DNA of 64,000 nucleotides from Sphingosinithalassobacter tenebrarum. GTDB taxonomy: Bacteria > Pseudomonadota > Alphaproteobacteria > Sphingomonadales > Sphingomonadaceae. The notes beneath the pieces were generated by a model. The model was given only the letters and a program-made list of their open reading frames with translations, did no database searches and was not told where the DNA came from. Where the stretch lies: assembly GCF_011057975.1 (NCBI RefSeq), contig NZ_CP049109.1:992001-1056000 (forward strand). The letters run 5' to 3'. Below are positions 59,411-64,000 of this stretch, piece after piece. Positions within the stretch are counted from its first letter, which is position 1. The number at the start of each line of letters is the position of its first letter. The translations under genes were made by a program, and so were the position numbers.

Positions 59411-60991
59411 TCAATTCGCCGCCGCGTTCAACCCCGCTTGCCCGAAGGTACGCATGACCTGCGAGCTATTGGGCTCCCCGTCCGTGGGTTCCTCGTCCTC
59501 GGGACCTGCCTCCGCGCCTTCCTCGGCAGTGGCGAGCGCCTTGTCGAGATCGCCTTCGTCGATGGCGTCGACGATCTTGCGGGCGCGCTTCGTCGCCGCG
59601 CTTTCGTGCACGCTGAATGCCAGCGGACGCAGCACTGCGCGGGCTTCCGCGGCCTTGCCGTCAGTCAGCAGCTGATAGGCCGTTGCCATGCGCAGCGGCG
59701 GGTATTGCGGCTGAATCTCGAACGCGCGGTAGAGGCGCTGGACGGCGATCACGTGCGGGCTAGTTCCGGCTTCGGCGAAGGACCGGTAGTAGAGCCACAG
59801 CAGCTCGGCATTGTCCGGGTCGGCCTGCAGCCCGGCAACAATGACGCGGCGAATGTCGATCCAGGTCGCGTCGTCGATATCGGCATAGCTTTCGGGCGCT
59901 TCCATCATCGCCCGCGCCTTGTAGGCATAGACGCTGCCGAGCGACGGATCGGCGGCGATCGCCCGGTCCGCGGCGACGATGACATCGTCGAACGCGCCTT
60001 TGTCGAAGGCCGCTTCCGCGAAAGCGCGCTGTGCCAGTGCGTCGCCGCTATAGGTTTCGGCCAGCGGCTTGAGCGCGGCATAGACCTCTTCCGCCTCTTC
60101 CTCGTCGACGCCGCTGCGCGAGCGGATCGCCCATTCGATCGTGGCGCGTTCGCCCGGCGTCAGCGGCCGCACCGTCACGTCGCCGATCTGGATGTCCTCG
60201 GCGGGAACGGCAACGGCGGGCAGGCTGGTTCCGCGACGATAGCGCGCCAGATCCGATTCGAACTTGCGCGTGTCGCCAAAGGCGGTTTCGGCTGCTTCTT
60301 CGAGCGACTGGCCGCTGTTGATCGCGACGATGTAATTGGACAGCTGCCCGTCACGCTCGGGATCGAAGGTCAGGTAGTGTGTGAGCAGCCAGCCGGCGGT
60401 GTAATAGATATAGACGCCGCTTTCTTCGGTGTTGGCCGTGAGCATCGCCGTGATCTGATCATTGTCGAGATTGCGCAGCGAGCCGGTGCGATAGGAAGGC
60501 TCCCGACCGAAAACCATCGACCCGTCCGAACGCACTTCGGCAGTCGCATGCAGTTCGGCCATGCCCTCGCTCAGCCAGCCCGGAATGGCGATGTTCGACC
60601 ACGCCACCGAAAACAGATGGTGCGTATATTCGTGGAACAGCGTCTGCTGCGGGCTGATGCCGGTTCCGGTGGTGGGGAGGAACGCCACCGAACCGTTCGA
60701 CGCGCTGTGGTAGAAGCCGCCGATGGAACGGCTCGACGTGATGTCGCGGAAAAGGCTCGACCGCATCAGATAGACCGTGACGCGGTTCACGCCCGGTTCG
60801 CCGGCAGGCAGGCCGCGCAACCGCCGGACGCCCTTGTCAAAGCGTTCGAGTTCTTCCGCGAAGGTCTGCGTATCTTCTTGCGAGCGTTCCGCATAGACGA
60901 CGAAATGATCGCTGTCGGCGCGGAACCACTGCGCGTGCGCAGATGTCGGAATTATCAGAAAAAACGCTATAAGAGTCAGTATCTTGCGCAC
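59411..60991 (-). CDS. Exported HEXXH metallopeptidase-like TPR protein
   Basis: 526 residues with signal peptide. Zinc motif H120-E-Y-T-H124 and a downstream WLSEGMAELHAT acidic ligand candidate, the gluzincin pattern. From ~300 a TPR-like helical part (ALAQRAFAEAAFDKGAFDDV and further units). Probably a periplasmic protease or scaffold. Part of a minus-strand run of exported hydrolases. Confidence 0.82.
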   Translation of the reverse strand: MRKILTLIAFFLIIPTSAHAQWFRADSDHFVVYAERSQEDTQTFAEELERFDKGVRRLRGLPAGEPGVNRVTVYLMRSSLFRDITSSRSIGGFYHSASNGSVAFLPTTGTGISPQQTLFHEYTHHLFSVAWSNIAIPGWLSEGMAELHATAEVRSDGSMVFGREPSYRTGSLRNLDNDQITAMLTANTEESGVYIYYTAGWLLTHYLTFDPERDGQLSNYIVAINSGQSLEEAAETAFGDTRKFESDLARYRRGTSLPAVAVPAEDIQIGDVTVRPLTPGERATIEWAIRSRSGVDEEEAEEVYAALKPLAETYSGDALAQRAFAEAAFDKGAFDDVIVAADRAIAADPSLGSVYAYKARAMMEAPESYADIDDATWIDIRRVIVAGLQADPDNAELLWLYYRSFAEAGTSPHVIAVQRLYRAFEIQPQYPPLRMATAYQLLTDGKAAEARAVLRPLAFSVHESAATKRARKIVDAIDEGDLDKALATAEEGAEAGPEDEEPTDGEPNSSQVMRTFGQAGLNAAAN

Positions 60992-61017
60992 TTTGCCCCC
61001 CTGAACGGCGCGAATCG

Positions 61018-63189
61018 TCAGAGGAAACTATACGGGTCGACGTCAACTGCAACCCGAACCTTGGACGGCCATTCTAGTCCGCCGAGCCATTCGCGGATCA
61101 CGTCCTGCACGTCGAAGGCGCGTTTGGCGTGGACGAGCAGGCGGAAACGGTGGCGGCCGCGCAGCATCGCCAGCGGCGCGGGGGCGGGGCCGAAGACGTG
61201 CATTTCCTCCATTTCGGGCCGCGACTTGCCGATGCGGCGCGCGGTTTCCTCCGCTGCCGCCTTGTCCTCCGAAGAGACGATGATCGCGGCATAGCGGCCG
61301 AAGGGCGGGGCATGGGCGTCGCGGCGCGCCTCGGTCTCGGCCTGGTAGAAGGTCTCGCTGTCCCCCGTCACCAGCGCCTTCATCACATCGGCGTCGGGGC
61401 AATGCGTCTGGATGAGGACGGTGCCGGGCTTTTCGCCGCGCCCCGCGCGGCCTGACACCTGGCATATCTGCTGAAAGGTCCGTTCGGCCGCGCGCAGGTC
61501 GCCGCCGCCCAGACCGAGATCGGCATCGACCACGCCGACCAGCGTCAGATTGGGGAAATGATAGCCCTTGGTGACGAGCTGGGTGCCGACGACGATGTCG
61601 ATATCGCCATGCTCCATCCGCTGGACGAACTCGGCGGCCTTTTGCGGCGACCAGAGCGTGTCCGAAGTGACGATCGCGACCTTCTTGTCGGGGAACAACT
61701 CGCGTACTTCGTCCGCCACGCGCTCGACGCCGGGGCCGCAGGCGGCAAGCGAATTCTCCGATTCGCATTCGGGGCATTCGCGCGGCGTGGGATAGCTGTG
61801 CCCGCAATGGTGGCAGGCGAGGCGGCCGAGCAGGCGATGCTCGACCATCCAGGCCGTACAATTGGGGCATTGCAGCCGATGTCCGCAGACGCGGCACAAT
61901 GTGAGCGGCGCATAGCCGCGCCGGTTGAGGAACAGCAGCACCTGCTCGCCGCGCTCGAGCGTCGCCGCCATCCCCTTCACCAGCCGCGGGGCGAGCCAGC
62001 GGCCGCGATCGGGCGGCTCCTGGATCATGTCGATCGCCTCGACATGCGGCAAATCGGCCGGGCCGTAGCGACCAGGGAGCTTGAGTTCCTCATAGCGGCC
62101 GAGCTGGACCTGATGACGCGTCTCGATCGCGGGCGTGGCGGTGGCGAGCACCACCGGCGCCTGTTCGAATAGGCCCCGCATCACCGCGACGTCGCGGGCG
62201 TGATAATGGACGCCGTCTTCCTGTTTGAAGCTTGTTTCATGCGCTTCGTCGACGACGATCAGCCCGAGATCGGAAAAGGGCAGGAACAATGCCGATCGCG
62301 CGCCGACCGCGACCTTCGCCTCGCCGCTGGCGATGGCGCGCCACGCGCGACGGCGCTGCGACTGGCGAAGGTCCGAATGCCAGGCGACCGGCTCGCAGCC
62401 GAAGCGTTTGGTGAAGCGCGTCAGGAACGGTTCGGTCAGCGCGATTTCGGGGAGCAGGACGAGCGATTGCTTGCCCGCCGCGAGCGCCGCCGCGATCGCT
62501 TCGAAATAGACTTCGGTCTTGCCCGATCCGGTCACGCCGTCGAGCAGGAAGGGCTGGAACTCACCCGCGCCGATCGCCTGCCGCAATATGCTCGCCACCG
62601 ATGCCTGATCGGGCGAAAGGTCGGGCGGTGCGAAATTGGGATCGGGCGGCGGATAGGGCGTGTCGGCCTCGACCATCACCGCCTCGATCGCACCCACCTT
62701 CACCAGCCCGCGGATGACGGCGTCGGAAACGTCGGCGATGGAGGCGAGCTCGCGTACCAGCCCCTGCCGGTCGCCGATCCGTTCGAGCGCCTGTTCGCGC
62801 TGCGGCGTCATCCGGTCGGGGACCAGCCCCGTCGCGCGATATTCGACGATGGTCGGCGACCCTTCGAGCGCGGCGCTCGACGAAAGGCACATGCGCAGCA
62901 CAGAAGGCAGCGGAGCCAGATAATAGTCCGCCGTCCATTCGACCAGTCGGCGAAGCGGTGCGGGGATGGGCGGGGCATCGACCACGCCGATCAGATTGCG
63001 CAGCCGGTTGTCGCCGACTTCCTCGGTCTGGAGCCGCTCTGGCTCCCAGACGACGCCGAGCAATTGACGGGGACCGAGCGGTGCGACGACAATCGACCCG
63101 GGCTCGACATGCATGCCCTGCGGCACGCGATAGTCGAGCGGACCAAGCGCATTGTTCATAACGATGACGCGGGCGCGATTACCGGGCAT
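61018..63189 (-). CDS. priA: PriA, primosomal replication-restart helicase
   Basis: 723 residues. N-terminal DNA-binding part (ARVIVMNNALGPLDYRVPQGM), Walker A TGSGKT, DEAH box, the eight-cysteine zinc region (CRVCGHRLQCPNC...CHHCGHSYPTPRECPEC) and helicase motif QVSGRAGRG. Restarts stalled forks. Start: ATG 63189; an ATG at 63207 is possible. Confidence 0.97.
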   Translation of the reverse strand: MPGNRARVIVMNNALGPLDYRVPQGMHVEPGSIVVAPLGPRQLLGVVWEPERLQTEEVGDNRLRNLIGVVDAPPIPAPLRRLVEWTADYYLAPLPSVLRMCLSSSAALEGSPTIVEYRATGLVPDRMTPQREQALERIGDRQGLVRELASIADVSDAVIRGLVKVGAIEAVMVEADTPYPPPDPNFAPPDLSPDQASVASILRQAIGAGEFQPFLLDGVTGSGKTEVYFEAIAAALAAGKQSLVLLPEIALTEPFLTRFTKRFGCEPVAWHSDLRQSQRRRAWRAIASGEAKVAVGARSALFLPFSDLGLIVVDEAHETSFKQEDGVHYHARDVAVMRGLFEQAPVVLATATPAIETRHQVQLGRYEELKLPGRYGPADLPHVEAIDMIQEPPDRGRWLAPRLVKGMAATLERGEQVLLFLNRRGYAPLTLCRVCGHRLQCPNCTAWMVEHRLLGRLACHHCGHSYPTPRECPECESENSLAACGPGVERVADEVRELFPDKKVAIVTSDTLWSPQKAAEFVQRMEHGDIDIVVGTQLVTKGYHFPNLTLVGVVDADLGLGGGDLRAAERTFQQICQVSGRAGRGEKPGTVLIQTHCPDADVMKALVTGDSETFYQAETEARRDAHAPPFGRYAAIIVSSEDKAAAEETARRIGKSRPEMEEMHVFGPAPAPLAMLRGRHRFRLLVHAKRAFDVQDVIREWLGGLEWPSKVRVAVDVDPYSFL

Positions 63190-63256
63190 GGCTCCCCATA
63201 TCGTCATTCCCGCGCCGGTTGGAATGGCGTATCTCGGCAAGCCGAGGAGAAAGCCG

Positions 63257-63682
63257 ATGCTGTTGCTTGCCGCTTTGTTGTTCGCGCAGGATGTTCCCTG
63301 CACCGTCCAGGACGCGGACCTGCCGCCCGAACTCGCAGGCTGGGTGCACCCTGGCGAGACGTTGGCGCCGGGCGTGCCGGTGCTGCTGGAGGGATCCGAC
63401 AGCGGAGCGGCGCGAGTCACCTATGAAGCCGAGACCGTGTTCGAAGTTACACAGGCCGGGGTATATGGTGTGGTCCTTGACCAGCGCGGCTGGATTGAAG
63501 TGACTGCGATGGAAGAGGGCGCGGAGCCGCTACGATCGGTCGCGCATGCGCATGGCCCCGCGTGCAGTTCGATCGCCAAGATCGTCAACTTCCCGCTCGA
63601 GCCCGGCAGCTATCGGCTGAATTTGAGCAATTTGCCGGCACCCCGTGCGAAAGCGATGCTGCTTGCCCCGAGCGCGTCCTGA
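63257..63682 (+). CDS. Small exported protein
   Basis: 141 residues. Short signal peptide (MLLLAALLFAQD) then a beta-rich body with two cysteines (VPCTVQ, PACSSI). No family recognised. GAGGAG 7 bases before the ATG supports the start. Divergent from priA. Confidence 0.7.
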   Translation: MLLLAALLFAQDVPCTVQDADLPPELAGWVHPGETLAPGVPVLLEGSDSGAARVTYEAETVFEVTQAGVYGVVLDQRGWIEVTAMEEGAEPLRSVAHAHGPACSSIAKIVNFPLEPGSYRLNLSNLPAPRAKAMLLAPSAS

Positions 63683-63685
63683 GCC

Positions 63686-64000
63686 TCAGAATTTCGCGCC
63701 GACGCCGATCGACAGGATGTGGTCCATCGTGTCGCGAGCCCGATCGCGCAGGTCATATTGGTTGAGATAGCCGATCTCGGCGCGCACCGATCCGGCGATC
63801 GGAACGTCCACACCGGCGAAATTTCGCATCCGCCGATATCCGGCATTCTGTCCGCCGTCGGTATCGTTTAGCTCGACGAAACTTTCGTGGCTGAGCACCA
63901 GCGCGGGGCCGCCGCGTTCGCGCCACGGCAGTTTCCATTTCACTCGCGGGCGCAGCCGGAACCCGGTGTCGCTGTTGCGAAACCGCTGCTCGAACCGGAG
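63686..64000 (-). CDS. DUF2490-type outer membrane protein (5' part beyond the window)
   Basis: The visible C-terminal ~104 residues read LRFEQRFRNSDTGFRLRPRVKWKLPW and end IGVGAKF, with alternating hydrophobic/polar strands and a terminal Phe, as in outer-membrane barrels; DUF2490 is the best match I can name. It is open to the right edge, so the signal peptide and start are not visible. Confidence 0.75.
   Translation of the reverse strand, partial: LRFEQRFRNSDTGFRLRPRVKWKLPWRERGGPALVLSHESFVELNDTDGGQNAGYRRMRNFAGVDVPIAGSVRAEIGYLNQYDLRDRARDTMDHILSIGVGAKF

Overview
The window is a GC-rich (roughly 65%) stretch of chromosome from an alphaproteobacterium, most likely a member of the Sphingomonadales. 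This rests on several things read together. The ATP synthase genes are split into separate F0 and F1 operons, with paired b and b' subunits. A GTTC-N7-GTTC SOS box, the alphaproteobacterial LexA type, sits in front of uvrA. There is a heme oxygenase/bacteriophytochrome pair, PhaR-type polyhydroxyalkanoate (PHA) control, and two families of short palindromic repeats of a kind I associate with sphingomonads. No rRNA, tRNA, CRISPR array, insertion sequence or prophage was seen. Both edges cut a gene: uvrA on the left and a DUF2490-like gene on the right.

Layout. 1-6.9 kb: uvrA (minus) diverges from a two-gene restriction module, a fused MmeI-like restriction-methyltransferase and an Mrr-like nuclease, followed by a DUF1993 gene. 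7-15.2 kb: a Pro/Arg-rich lipoprotein, a copper chaperone, dnaK-dnaJ with an overlapping small periplasmic protein, a glycine-zipper protein, and a divergent FMN reductase/HxlR regulator pair. 15.2-19.7 kb: purB-bphO-bphP, three minus-strand genes whose ends overlap or touch. 19.9-25.4 kb: an EF-hand protein, radC and the ydbH-ynbE-ydbL envelope lipid-transport operon. 25.5-28.4 kb: the F0 operon atpI/Z-atpB-atpE-atpF'-atpF plus a small membrane gene. 28.5-36.3 kb: an SDR, uvrC, periplasmic proteins, a transglutaminase/TPR protein and alr. 36.3-39.2 kb: thiolase, a PhaC-like enzyme and divergent phaR. 39.2-44.7 kb: an exported methyltransferase-like protein, an aspartic protease, an isolated cpaF and a polytopic membrane protein. 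44.7-50.4 kb: the F1 operon atpH-atpA-atpG-lipoprotein-atpD-atpC (minus). 50.7-64 kb: small envelope proteins, a DEAD-box helicase, a PilZ protein, ada, three exported hydrolases, priA and the start of a DUF2490 gene.

The gene content is mostly core housekeeping: DNA repair (uvrA, uvrC, radC, ada, priA), chaperones and energy conversion. Accessory material is limited to the restriction module. The most interesting sequence-level observations are a palindromic repeat pair inserted in frame inside uvrA; two different repeat families occupying two junctions of the F1 operon, one abutting the atpC ribosome binding site; a lipoprotein gene embedded between atpG and atpD; the coupling of purB to the phytochrome genes; and a copper chaperone with three tandem His/Met octapeptides.
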